Positions 16,328 to 25,084 of a stretch of 64,000 nucleotides of DNA are shown here, in pieces. Position numbers and translations under genes: made by a program. The stretch is from the NCBI RefSeq assembly GCF_002933275.1, contig NZ_PSSX01000008.1:1-64000 (forward strand), in the 5' to 3' direction. This DNA comes from Marinobacter maroccanus. GTDB lineage: Bacteria; Pseudomonadota; Gammaproteobacteria; Pseudomonadales; Oleiphilaceae. The notes below the pieces were generated by a model, which worked only from the letters and a program-made list of their open reading frames with translations, had not been told where the DNA came from and did not search any database. Positions within the stretch are counted from its first letter, which is position 1. The number at the start of each line of letters is the position of its first letter.

Positions 16328-17757
16328 TGGACGAGCTGTCTCTGGTTGCAATCGCGGTTGGCGCTCTTTATCTGGGCGCATTCGCCTGCGTGTATCGCAT
16401 TCTGATGACTTATCGTACCACCCAGGGCGCTATCGCCTGGGTTATAGGCCTGATCGCGCTGCCCTATGTGGCAGTTCCCATGTTCGTCCTGTTCGGGCGT
16501 TATCGTTTCGGCGGCTACGTGAAAGCCCGGCGCCTCGGAGACGAATCTCTGACCAACCTGCTGAACCGGTTCGAACAACAGACCACCTCCATACCGATCC
16601 CGACCAGCGACCGCTTCACAGACGAGCTACAGGTGCTGTGCCGGCTGGGACGCCAACCGTTTACCGATGGCAACCGATGCACACTGTTACGGGACGGCGA
16701 AGCCACCTTCGACGCCCTGTTTGAAGCCATGGAAGACGCCGAGCACTATATCCTGCTGGAATTCTACATCGTGCGATCAGACCGGGTGGGCCGCCGGATC
16801 AAGTCGATTCTCGAGCGCAAACTGGCCCAGGGTGTGGAAGTCTGGTTCCTGTACGACGACATCGGCAGCGTCTGGCTGCCCCGGAAATATCTTGATCAGC
16901 TTGCCGCCGCCGGCGCCCGGGTTGCCTCATTCGGGGACGGCAACATCCGCCGGCGGCGGTTCCAGATCAATTTCCGGAACCACCGCAAACTGCTGGTCTG
17001 CGACGGCAAAGTCGGCTTTGTGGGCGGCATCAATCTGGGCGACGAATACCTGGGCACGGCCATGGACCAGGAACCCTGGCGCGATACCCACTGCCGGATT
17101 GAAGGTCCGGCAGTCACCGGCCTCCAGTTGGCGTGGCTGGAGGACTGGAACTGGGCCAGCAACGATTTCCCCAGCCTCGACTGGAAGCCCTCCGAAAACC
17201 AGCCCGGGAACGACGAGGTGCTGATGCTGCCGACAGGCCCCGCCGACACCTGGGAAACCTGTACCCTGTTTTTCCTGAATTGCATCAACAACGCCCGATC
17301 CCGGCTCTGGATCGCATCGCCCTACTTCGTGCCAGACTTCCAGATCATGAATGCGCTGCAGCTGGCGGCCCTTCGGGGGGTCGACGTGAGGATCCTGATT
17401 CCGGAAAAATCAGACAGCCGCCTGATCGGTCTGGCGGCTTACTCCTACCTGGTCCAGGCCTGCAAGACCGGGATCGGTATCTATCGCTACCAGCCCGGCT
17501 TCATGCACCAGAAAGTTATCCTGGTGGATGCCCGGTATGCGGCAGTGGGAACGGCCAATATGGACAACCGGTCAATGCGGCTGAATTTCGAGATCACCGC
17601 CATTACCACAGCACCGCACTTCATCCACAGTGTGGAATCCATGCTGGAACAGGATCTGGACAGTTCCCGCCTGATGACCGAAAGCGACTACAAGGACCGC
17701 TCGATCCTGTTCCGCGTGGCTTGCCGTGCGGTCCGGCTGCTGGCACCGTTGCTCTAG
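16324..17757 (+). CDS. cls: Cardiolipin synthase
   Basis: Phospholipase D-superfamily enzyme that condenses phosphatidylglycerol to cardiolipin in the inner membrane. The 477-residue protein has two N-terminal transmembrane segments (about residues 5-25 and 36-58) and two complete HKD motifs. These are NHRKLLVCDGKVGFVGGINLG at about residue 219 and MHQKVILVDARYAAVGTANMDNRS at about residue 398. Length matches ClsA. Its start overlaps the stop of the upstream AraC gene, an unusual pairing that suggests the regulator and membrane composition are linked. Confidence 0.93.
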   Translation: MMDELSLVAIAVGALYLGAFACVYRILMTYRTTQGAIAWVIGLIALPYVAVPMFVLFGRYRFGGYVKARRLGDESLTNLLNRFEQQTTSIPIPTSDRFTDELQVLCRLGRQPFTDGNRCTLLRDGEATFDALFEAMEDAEHYILLEFYIVRSDRVGRRIKSILERKLAQGVEVWFLYDDIGSVWLPRKYLDQLAAAGARVASFGDGNIRRRRFQINFRNHRKLLVCDGKVGFVGGINLGDEYLGTAMDQEPWRDTHCRIEGPAVTGLQLAWLEDWNWASNDFPSLDWKPSENQPGNDEVLMLPTGPADTWETCTLFFLNCINNARSRLWIASPYFVPDFQIMNALQLAALRGVDVRILIPEKSDSRLIGLAAYSYLVQACKTGIGIYRYQPGFMHQKVILVDARYAAVGTANMDNRSMRLNFEITAITTAPHFIHSVESMLEQDLDSSRLMTESDYKDRSILFRVACRAVRLLAPLL

Positions 17758-17841
17758 GAGGTAAGGGCCACTGGCCGGGAAATACCCGATGTGCGACTAT
17801 GCCTACACGATTCAGCCAGTACGCAGTAGCGACAGATCATC

Positions 17842-18519
17842 ATGAATGCCTTCAAACCCAGAGAAACACTGACCGAACAGGTCGCCCGCCACATCGAGAA
17901 CCTGATTGCCTTTGGCCAGCTCCGGTCCGGAGAGCGGATCTATGAGGGCGCCATGGCCAAGCAGATGGACGTCAGCCACGGATCCATCCGGGAAGGGCTG
18001 CTGCTGTTGGAGAAGCGGCATCTGGTTCGTAACGTTCCCCGCAAGGGTGCCTTCGTGACCCCGCTGGATGACTACTTCGTTCGCAGCCTTTACGAAACCC
18101 TGGAACTGTACCTCACCCATACCGGGCGCAAGCTGGTGCGTAACTGGCAGCCTGATGATATGGCCAGGTTGGAAAACCTCTATGACCAGATGCAGGCCTG
18201 CTACCAGAAAAACGATCTGATGGCCTTTCTGGAGCTGGGCATTGAGTACACCAAGGCGTCGCTGGCCTACGCCGATAACTATTTCATTGTCTCGGCCATT
18301 GATGACCTCTGGCCATCGGCCAAGCGCTGCGCGTTTGTCGCTTTCCAACAGGGAGGCAACCAGGTGCTCGAAGACAACCTGGCGCACATGGAGCAGTCCA
18401 TCAGCGCCATCAAGGATCGGGATGAGCACCGCCTGGCAGAGATACTGCACCGCTATGCCCTGCAACAGTGTCAGCAGGTTCTCGCTGCCATCGAAAAGAC
18501 CGGCAACAAGACTGCCTGA
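17842..18519 (+). CDS. GntR-family regulator with FCD domain
   Basis: A 225-residue repressor-like protein. The winged helix occupies residues 10-72 (MAKQMDVSHGSIREGLLLLEKRHLVRNVPRKGAFV). The all-helical C-terminal half fits the FadR/VanR-type FCD effector domain. Such proteins usually bind carboxylic acids at a metal site. It follows cls by 84 bases on the same strand and converges on the patatin gene with a 6-base gap. The target is unknown. Confidence 0.83.
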   Translation: MNAFKPRETLTEQVARHIENLIAFGQLRSGERIYEGAMAKQMDVSHGSIREGLLLLEKRHLVRNVPRKGAFVTPLDDYFVRSLYETLELYLTHTGRKLVRNWQPDDMARLENLYDQMQACYQKNDLMAFLELGIEYTKASLAYADNYFIVSAIDDLWPSAKRCAFVAFQQGGNQVLEDNLAHMEQSISAIKDRDEHRLAEILHRYALQQCQQVLAAIEKTGNKTA

Positions 18520-18525
18520 GGGCCC

Positions 18526-20742
18526 TCAGTAGAAGAGCTGAGTGAACGAGAAACCGATATTGAGGTAGGCCGTCCAGTTATCCTCGTTGTTGTAGGCTGC
18601 GGCCAACTGAACCGGACCGAGGAAGGTATCCACGCCCGCGAACACACTGGAGGATTTCACCGAGTTGTCCCAGCTTGCCGCACCCAGCGAGGGCCAGGCA
18701 TTACCCGCCTCGAACCCGGCGCCCACAAACCAGGGCAGCAGTGGTCCACCAAAGCTCTGGCTGGCGTAGGCTGAGACCATCAACGCGTTGTCTCCGGTAA
18801 TTTCACCCGGGGCGTAAGCCGACAACCGGCGAAAACCGCCCAGGCGGACCGCATTTTCAATGCCTGGCGTGCCCTTTGTTACGGCATGGGCATACATCAG
18901 CCCGGTCAACGTCAGGCCCTTCCAGCTGTCAGTACCCAGCACCAGTCCGGTAACCGAATCAAACTCCCGGTCTGACCCCAACCCCTCACGCTCGAAGCGT
19001 GCCCGAAGGCCGGCAAAACCACCCGTGCGAGGGAAAAAGGTATCATCCAGCGAGTCATGGACCAGTTGCAGGGCTATACCGCCCTGATGCACGGAACCCT
19101 CCGGGGCCACCGGCTGGCCGATCTGCTCATCCACCGTGGCATAGCCCCGGGCGTAGACCAGTCTGATCTCGGCATTGCCGCCAATTTCCATACCCAGCGC
19201 CAGATCCGCTTTTCGGAAGGTCACGTCAACCTCCGCAATGCGCGTGCCCGCGGCATCAAACTGGCTGAAGGTATCCCGGGAATATTCGCCCCCCAGCACC
19301 AGGAAACGCTCATAACCGTAATCCAGAGGCTGATACCACTGGCTGCGCAGCCAGGGTTCGGTGCCAAGCTGAACCCCGGTGTGCCACTCCCCGCCCAGCT
19401 CGTTCAACTCGGTCATGCGAAGAGCTGACGCCAGATTGAAACGGGTTTCCCCGTCGAAGTTATCCTCATAATTGAGTCCGAAAGACAGGTAGTTCGGTCC
19501 CCAACTTTTCTCCTGGACGCGAATAGTAAGGACCGTACCTTCGGCCGACGACGCCGTCGAATACGACACGATTTCGTAGTAGCCGAGGCCATAGATTCGT
19601 TTAAGATCGGCCTCCAGCTGCCCGGTATTCAGAGGCTCGCCGGTTCTCTGTCGGATTCGCTCTTTGAGGAAGTCGCGAGCCAGCCGACGACTGTCTTCTA
19701 TCTCGATGCGCGAAATGATGTCTGCGTCCGCATCCCTTGCCGCCACACGGTCCCGCCAGGCCGCCCACGCCTTCCTGGACACCGAGAGTGGACGCAGTTC
19801 GACACCATGCTCCCTGGCCGTGCTGGCACCCAGCTCGAACAGGACCGGAGCATCGTAGAAATCGGCGGAGGTGTAACCCTCCAGATCCGGGCGTATCAGG
19901 ACATCGCTCTCTGCGAGCAGATCCAGCTGTTGATCGGTGTTTCTTCGGGTCATGATGGTTGTGAGCTGACCGACCACGGAAAACGCACCTCGCAGTTCGT
20001 CGATCTGCATCAGGCTGTCGGTAATATCTATGGCGATGATAATGTCCGCGCCCAATTCCCGGGCAACGCTGATTGGCAGGTTATTGGCGACGCCACCATC
20101 CACCAGCAGCCGGCCATCGCGTTTCACCGGCGCATACACGCCGGGAATGCTCATGCTGGCCCGAATGGCCTCAGACAGGTTGCCGTCACCGATCACCACC
20201 TGCTCACCAGTCTCGAGATCCGTGGCAACAGCCCGGAAGGGAATGGGAAGCCGGTCGAAATCTTCAACCAGAGCGGCGTTACGGGTCAGTTCATTGAGGA
20301 TGAAACCAAGATTCTGGCCGGCAATCAGCCCACCGCCGACATGCAGGCCATCGGCGCGAACCCCGATTCCCGGAACCACCGGAAACCGCCAGTCTTCCTG
20401 CTTTCGCCGAACCGGCTTGTAAACCCGGCCAGGGTCATCGCGAAAGCTGGAAAGCCAGTCCATTTCAATAAAACGCTGCTCGATATCACTGACCGGCATA
20501 CCGCTGGCGTAAAGGGCGCCAACCGCGGAACCAGCGCTGGTTCCCACCACCAGGTCAACCGGAATCCGCATTTCCTCCAGCACCCTCAGCACGCCGACAT
20601 GGGCCATACCCTTGGCGCCACCACCACTGAGAACCAGCCCCACCCGGGGGCGCTCCTCCGCCGGAGCCAGAGGCGCCAGAAGAAACAGGGTCGCGGCCAG
20701 CAGCCAGAGCGCACTCCGGGCCAAACGGTTGCGCTGAGTCAC
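18526..20742 (-). CDS. Patatin-like phospholipase fused to POTRA and outer-membrane barrel (PlpD-like, type Vd secretion)
   Basis: A 738-residue autotransporter. A signal peptide (residues 1-28, hydrophobic run SALWLLAATLFLLAPLAPA) precedes a patatin domain with the oxyanion loop GGGAKG at 40-45, nucleophile GTSAGS (Ser69) and the catalytic Asp in VDGG. A POTRA-like segment follows at about 300-375, then a beta barrel that ends in an aromatic residue (FTQLFY), as needed for BAM-assisted insertion. This order matches Pseudomonas PlpD and Fusobacterium FplA. The frame opens at 20799; GTG 20742 is preferred because the signal peptide then starts cleanly, just after the upstream stop. It lies 7 bases behind the 201-residue gene, so the two form an operon. 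Confidence 0.88.
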   Translation of the reverse strand: MTQRNRLARSALWLLAATLFLLAPLAPAEERPRVGLVLSGGGAKGMAHVGVLRVLEEMRIPVDLVVGTSAGSAVGALYASGMPVSDIEQRFIEMDWLSSFRDDPGRVYKPVRRKQEDWRFPVVPGIGVRADGLHVGGGLIAGQNLGFILNELTRNAALVEDFDRLPIPFRAVATDLETGEQVVIGDGNLSEAIRASMSIPGVYAPVKRDGRLLVDGGVANNLPISVARELGADIIIAIDITDSLMQIDELRGAFSVVGQLTTIMTRRNTDQQLDLLAESDVLIRPDLEGYTSADFYDAPVLFELGASTAREHGVELRPLSVSRKAWAAWRDRVAARDADADIISRIEIEDSRRLARDFLKERIRQRTGEPLNTGQLEADLKRIYGLGYYEIVSYSTASSAEGTVLTIRVQEKSWGPNYLSFGLNYEDNFDGETRFNLASALRMTELNELGGEWHTGVQLGTEPWLRSQWYQPLDYGYERFLVLGGEYSRDTFSQFDAAGTRIAEVDVTFRKADLALGMEIGGNAEIRLVYARGYATVDEQIGQPVAPEGSVHQGGIALQLVHDSLDDTFFPRTGGFAGLRARFEREGLGSDREFDSVTGLVLGTDSWKGLTLTGLMYAHAVTKGTPGIENAVRLGGFRRLSAYAPGEITGDNALMVSAYASQSFGGPLLPWFVGAGFEAGNAWPSLGAASWDNSVKSSSVFAGVDTFLGPVQLAAAYNNEDNWTAYLNIGFSFTQLFY

Positions 20743-20749
20743 AACTGGC

Positions 20750-21355
20750 TCATTTCCGCTCGGAGCTGTCGTCATCCGCCAGCGAGAGGTGGGACACATC
20801 AGGTATCACCGGCGGCGGCAGGTCACGCTCCACACCCAGATCACTGCCGGCCGGAGCCAGACTCCACTCGTCCAGATGCTGGAACATCGGGGGTTCCACT
20901 TCGGTCTTCTCTGCAAGGGTGACTCCGGGCGGATCCAGACTGAGACCGGAGCCTGAGAGAATCGTGTCTACCTTCTCGCCCGCCACCGGGAGACGATCGC
21001 CGGGTTCGGTCTGGGGAACCTCACCCCGCTTCGCTTCCGCCGGCGGAGCTGCTGGCTCCGGCTGCAGACGCGGCTGGTTTGCCGGGGCCGAAGGCCTGGG
21101 CTGAGATGGCGCATCGGCAGCAGGCCGGGCATCGGCCATCGGCTGGACATAGGCGACCATGCCGTGCTTCTTCAGTACCGCCCGGTACTTTTCGGCCTGA
21201 ACCTCTTCCAGCTTGTTGCGAATAACCACCGGCTGACCACTGAACATACGGTCGACCTGCTCGAGAGAGGCCTTGAACAGGGTGCGGGCGTTATTGCGCG
21301 CAGTTTCCAGATCCGTTCCGGGAACGCATTCCCCTTTAAAGACAAGCTGAAACAT
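20750..21355 (-). CDS. Conserved hypothetical protein with proline-rich linker
   Basis: 201 residues. Residues 1-70 (MFQLVFKGECVPG to KKHGMVAYVQPM) form a small alpha/beta domain of a kind seen at the N-terminus of several uncharacterised gammaproteobacterial proteins. The rest is a low-complexity region rich in Pro, Ala and acidic residues. No signal peptide is visible, so it is probably cytoplasmic. It ends 7 bases before the patatin autotransporter start, so the two are probably co-transcribed. I cannot give a function. Confidence 0.75.
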   Translation of the reverse strand: MFQLVFKGECVPGTDLETARNNARTLFKASLEQVDRMFSGQPVVIRNKLEEVQAEKYRAVLKKHGMVAYVQPMADARPAADAPSQPRPSAPANQPRLQPEPAAPPAEAKRGEVPQTEPGDRLPVAGEKVDTILSGSGLSLDPPGVTLAEKTEVEPPMFQHLDEWSLAPAGSDLGVERDLPPPVIPDVSHLSLADDDSSERK

Positions 21356-21513
21356 GCGTTTTCCTCTTAACGTCCGTCTTTTCTACATCATAGTTGATCG
21401 AGTCGCACACCGGGAGCCCGAAACCCCGCCCGTCATTGTGTCGAGAGTGCAAACAATTGAAAAATTAATGTCACATATCACGCAAAATGCGACAGACTCT
21501 GCAATAATCAACG

Positions 21514-21538
21514 GTAACCAAACTTTACACTTGGTTAC
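21514..21538. promoter_or_regulatory. Inverted repeat upstream of a secreted protein gene
   Basis: GTAACCAA (21514-21521) and TTGGTTAC (21531-21538) form a perfect 8-bp dyad with a 9-base spacer, 36 bases before the start at 21574. TTTACA lies in the spacer and could be part of a -35 element. This is the form of a dimeric repressor or activator site; the protein that binds it is unknown. Confidence 0.45.
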
Positions 21539-21573
21539 AGATTAACCGGATTGTCACCAGGGAGTGGAATCCA

Positions 21574-21939
21574 ATGACTATCAAATCTTCGCTTTCCATC
21601 GCTGTCGTGGCCCTGTTGCTGTCGGCGCCTTTTGCTCATGGTGAAAACCTCGACGTACTCATGAGCCAGGTGTTTCCGGAAGCCCAGGCGACGTATATTG
21701 GTTACGAGAGCGTTGAACGGCAGGATATTCCTGCCAGCGCCGCGGTCGACCGCAAGTACCTGATCGTGGATTTCCGCCTGGCCTCGAATCAGATGGCATC
21801 TGAGCAGCTGCAGGCCAGCGTGCATAAGGTCTGCATGACCCTGCTGAAAGACCGCGACCTGATCCGCCAGCTGTCGGATTCCGGCTACGATATGGTCTCG
21901 GTCGCTTTCGACCGCCGCTCACAGTTCGATTGCCTCTGA
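21574..21939 (+). CDS. Small secreted protein of unknown function
   Basis: 121 residues. A classic signal peptide (SLSIAVVALLLSAPFAHG, cleavage near residue 23) precedes an alpha/beta region of about 98 residues with two cysteines, C87 and C120, which could form a periplasmic disulfide. A ribosome binding site GGGAG lies upstream. It converges on the BvgS-like sensor gene with a 13-base gap. I do not recognise a named family. Confidence 0.78.
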   Translation: MTIKSSLSIAVVALLLSAPFAHGENLDVLMSQVFPEAQATYIGYESVERQDIPASAAVDRKYLIVDFRLASNQMASEQLQASVHKVCMTLLKDRDLIRQLSDSGYDMVSVAFDRRSQFDCL

Positions 21940-21952
21940 GGCACCCGATTCG

Positions 21953-24754
21953 TCACTCTTCGCGGCCGAGCAGTTTCGGGAATGCCTCAAGGGTGCTGTT
22001 GACCGCATCCAGATTGAACGCCTCCACATCCGCGAGCAGCTTTTCGCCGTAGCGTGTCACGGAGCGGGAGCGGAACCGCTGGCCCCAAGCCAGCACCCGG
22101 CGGGCAAAATCTTTCATCTGTTCCGGATCGCCGCTCTCTCTTACCGTTTCCCATTCATCACCGAAGTCCGCCGCCAGCTGCTCCCTGAGCCAGCCCCGTT
22201 CCTGCATGCTGAGGGTCTGGGCCAGCAGCCGCTCCGACTCCTTCGGTGCTCCCTCATCCTCCGCCTGTTCCACCGTGGCCTCGACCCGAGGCAGCGTTAC
22301 CGTAAACACCGAACCCGTACCCGGCTCACTCTCCACTTCCAGCTCGCCGCCCATCATCCTCGCCAATTTCCGGCTGATCGCCAATCCGAGCCCGGTACCA
22401 CCATAACGCCGGGTGTTCTGCCCCTCCTGCTGTTCAAAGGCATCGAAGATCCGCTCCACCTGGTCCTGCGGGATTCCGATGCCACTATCGCTGACGGTGA
22501 CGACCAACTTGTAATACTGGCGCTCCGGCGCCTCTGCGCTCTGTTCAGCGTTGGCGGATCGTTTCTTGAGCGGCTTCGCGGTGGCCCGAACCGTCACACC
22601 ACCGTCATGGGTAAACTTGATGGCATTTCCCACCAGGTTGAACAGGACCTGCCGAAGCCTGGTCTCGTCCAGCATCATGGCCGCAGGCATACGTGAGTCG
22701 ACACTCACTTCCAGAGTGATGCCCTGCTCACGGGCTCGCAAATCAAAGATGTGGCGAACATCGTCCAGGAGACGACGCACAGACACTGCAGAATAGTCGA
22801 GCCTCATCTTTCCGGCTTCGATGCGGGACAGGTCCAGAATGTCATTGATCAACATCAGCAGGCTACGGCTTCCAGCCCGGATGGCATCCAAATAGTTCCG
22901 TTGCTGTGGATCGGTAACGCTGTTGCTGAGCAAATCACTGTAGCCGATCACCGCATTCATCGGGGTCCGGATTTCATGAGACATGTTGGCCAGGAACTCA
23001 CTCTTGGCCAGACTGGCCGCCTCCGCTTCGCGGGCAAGACGTTCGGCCTCCAGTTTGGCGGCGCGCAATTCGTCCTCGCTCCTGCGCAGGGCATTCTCGG
23101 AACGGATGCGTTCGTCTACTTCCCTGGACAGCTTGCGGTTCCAGTACAGGAAGATCAGCACCACCAGAATGGCAATGAGCACCACCCGACGCACCACGGT
23201 GTAATCGGTTTCCTGCTCGATATCCAGATGGATCCAGCGGTTGTAGATCGATTCCGTCTCGCTGGCCTCAAGGCTGCCCAAGGCCTTGTTCAATACCCGA
23301 TGCAGTTCCGGGCTGTCCTTGCGCACTGCCAGTCTCAGGTCGTATTGATAGGGAGTGATACTGGTGATTCTGAGGTTCGACAGCCCCAGCCTGGCGACGG
23401 TGTAACTGACCGCCGGGATATGGGTAACCATAACATCCAGATCGCCATTGGACAGAGCCAGCAGCCCCTCCTCCACGGTATCCATGGGGTACAGGTCCAG
23501 GTTCGGGTGGTTGATCAGCAGATAATCGTGGGCTGCGTGCCGGTTAACCACACCCACCCGCTCACTGCGGAGCTCGCGGAGGTCGCCGATAAAACGCCCG
23601 TCATCCCGTATCGCAAGGGCAATGGGTACGGTCAGATAGGCCCGGGTGAACAGAAAGGCCTCTTCCGTGCGAGGTGTTCGTGACAAGCCTGGCAATATAT
23701 CAACCTCACCGGACCGGAGCTGCTCTTCAGCGTCCATCCGACTCCCTGCCACCGTCCGGGTAAACCGGACATTCAACTGGGCCTCGAGCCGGGTAAGCAG
23801 GTCCGGAATAAGGCCCGTGGGCCGACCATCCTGGGTGTATTCAAACGGCGGCCAATCCGAGCGGAAGGCAACCTTGGGGTTCGGGTGTTGCTTGAGCCAA
23901 TCGATGTCCGATGCCGACAGCTCCAGTCCGCTTCGCTCCATGGCTGGCTGGTCTGCCTGCAGCCAGGATTGACGGATAGTGCGATGCTCGTTATGACTGA
24001 TCGCAGCAATGGATTTGTTCAGAACCTGAAACAGTCGATCGTTGTCAGTGTCCACCTGCAACACGACATCCACCGGATTGCTGTCCAGCAGGAGCGACAG
24101 ACCGATGCCGTTCACCATGGCCGACTGCAGATAATCGGAAACAACCGGAACCGGGGCCAGAAAAGCGTCAGCCTGACCCGAGAGTATCTGTCCAACGGCT
24201 TCGCTGACGTTGCTCACCGGCACCGGCGTGAACTCCTCCACCGGGTCGAGCATGGGGTACTGGTTGGGGTCACCGGCAATCACGGCAATCCGGTTGCCTT
24301 CCAGATCGGCCAGAGTACGAATGGCAGCATCGCCAGCACTGACGAACAGACCGTAGGTGAGGGACATCAGGGGGTCGGTAAAGCGTTTACCGGGAACCAC
24401 CGGCATGCCGGGCATCCGCGTGGTGAGAACCGCATCGGTTGCCAGCTCGTTCTGAACCGGGCCACTCTCCCGACCCGGTTCCAGGACAACGGGCTCCATG
24501 GTCACTCCCAGCTTGTCTGAGAGCCGGGCGAGGTAGTCAATGTAAGTCCCGGCAAGAACGCCATTACCGGTATCAAAAACCAGCGGCACCTGATCACTGC
24601 GAAGACCGATGCGAAAGCGGTCCTGCTCTTCCAGCCAGGTCAATTCCTGCTTGCCAAGCACGGGTGCCGGCGATGCTTGTGGCGGTTCCGCCCGTACCGG
24701 GGATTGAAACAGCGCCAACAGGCAGCATAGTAGAAAGGCAAGGGTAACCTTCAC
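21953..24754 (-). CDS. BvgS-like sensor histidine kinase with two periplasmic solute-binding domains
   Basis: 933 residues. Signal peptide (1-22), two tandem family-3 solute-binding domains (about 40-265 and 280-505), a transmembrane segment ([15 protein letters not shown]), a short coiled coil, a HisKA domain with the phospho-accepting [14 protein letters not shown], and an HATPase domain ([20 protein letters not shown]). Unlike BvgS it has no receiver domain, and its last 90 residues are helical but lack the conserved histidine of an HPt domain. The start is GTG at 24754 with AAGGA about 8 bases upstream. No response regulator gene is adjacent, so the partner must be elsewhere. The ligand is probably an amino acid or similar small solute. 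Confidence 0.9.
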   Translation of the reverse strand: MKVTLAFLLCCLLALFQSPVRAEPPQASPAPVLGKQELTWLEEQDRFRIGLRSDQVPLVFDTGNGVLAGTYIDYLARLSDKLGVTMEPVVLEPGRESGPVQNELATDAVLTTRMPGMPVVPGKRFTDPLMSLTYGLFVSAGDAAIRTLADLEGNRIAVIAGDPNQYPMLDPVEEFTPVPVSNVSEAVGQILSGQADAFLAPVPVVSDYLQSAMVNGIGLSLLLDSNPVDVVLQVDTDNDRLFQVLNKSIAAISHNEHRTIRQSWLQADQPAMERSGLELSASDIDWLKQHPNPKVAFRSDWPPFEYTQDGRPTGLIPDLLTRLEAQLNVRFTRTVAGSRMDAEEQLRSGEVDILPGLSRTPRTEEAFLFTRAYLTVPIALAIRDDGRFIGDLRELRSERVGVVNRHAAHDYLLINHPNLDLYPMDTVEEGLLALSNGDLDVMVTHIPAVSYTVARLGLSNLRITSITPYQYDLRLAVRKDSPELHRVLNKALGSLEASETESIYNRWIHLDIEQETDYTVVRRVVLIAILVVLIFLYWNRKLSREVDERIRSENALRRSEDELRAAKLEAERLAREAEAASLAKSEFLANMSHEIRTPMNAVIGYSDLLSNSVTDPQQRNYLDAIRAGSRSLLMLINDILDLSRIEAGKMRLDYSAVSVRRLLDDVRHIFDLRAREQGITLEVSVDSRMPAAMMLDETRLRQVLFNLVGNAIKFTHDGGVTVRATAKPLKKRSANAEQSAEAPERQYYKLVVTVSDSGIGIPQDQVERIFDAFEQQEGQNTRRYGGTGLGLAISRKLARMMGGELEVESEPGTGSVFTVTLPRVEATVEQAEDEGAPKESERLLAQTLSMQERGWLREQLAADFGDEWETVRESGDPEQMKDFARRVLAWGQRFRSRSVTRYGEKLLADVEAFNLDAVNSTLEAFPKLLGREE

Positions 24755-24850
24755 TGGATATCCTTAAGGGTTCCGCTACATTTCAGGGAACAATACCTGC
24801 AAACGCCATTGATTTCATTCAGGCAAACGGCCAACGGGAGACGAATGTCC

Positions 24851-25084
24851 ATGGACACCAGCAAACACACCCTCAGCACTCTGTTCGAACAACTTGGCCT
24901 GGCGTCCGACGCCAAAAGCATTGAGGATTTTGTCGCCAGGTACTCACCCCTGCCAAGCGAAGTTGCGATCCAGGACGCTCCCATCTGGTCCGAAAGCCAG
25001 TCCCACTTCCTGGAAGAAGGCCTTGAGGAAGACAGCGACTGGGCGGAAGTCATCGACGAGCTGGACGCAATGATGCGTCACTGA
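24851..25084 (+). CDS. DUF2789 family protein
   Basis: A 77-residue cytoplasmic protein matching the DUF2789 pattern: an N-terminal HTLSTLFEQLGLASDAKSI, then LPSEVAIQDAPIWSESQSHFL and acidic EEDSDWAEVIDELDAMM. No function is known for the family. ATG 24851 gives the usual family start; ATG 24845, two codons earlier, is equally possible, with GGGAG lying 4 bases before it. Its end overlaps the convergent diguanylate cyclase gene by 7 bases. Confidence 0.82.
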   Translation: MDTSKHTLSTLFEQLGLASDAKSIEDFVARYSPLPSEVAIQDAPIWSESQSHFLEEGLEEDSDWAEVIDELDAMMRH

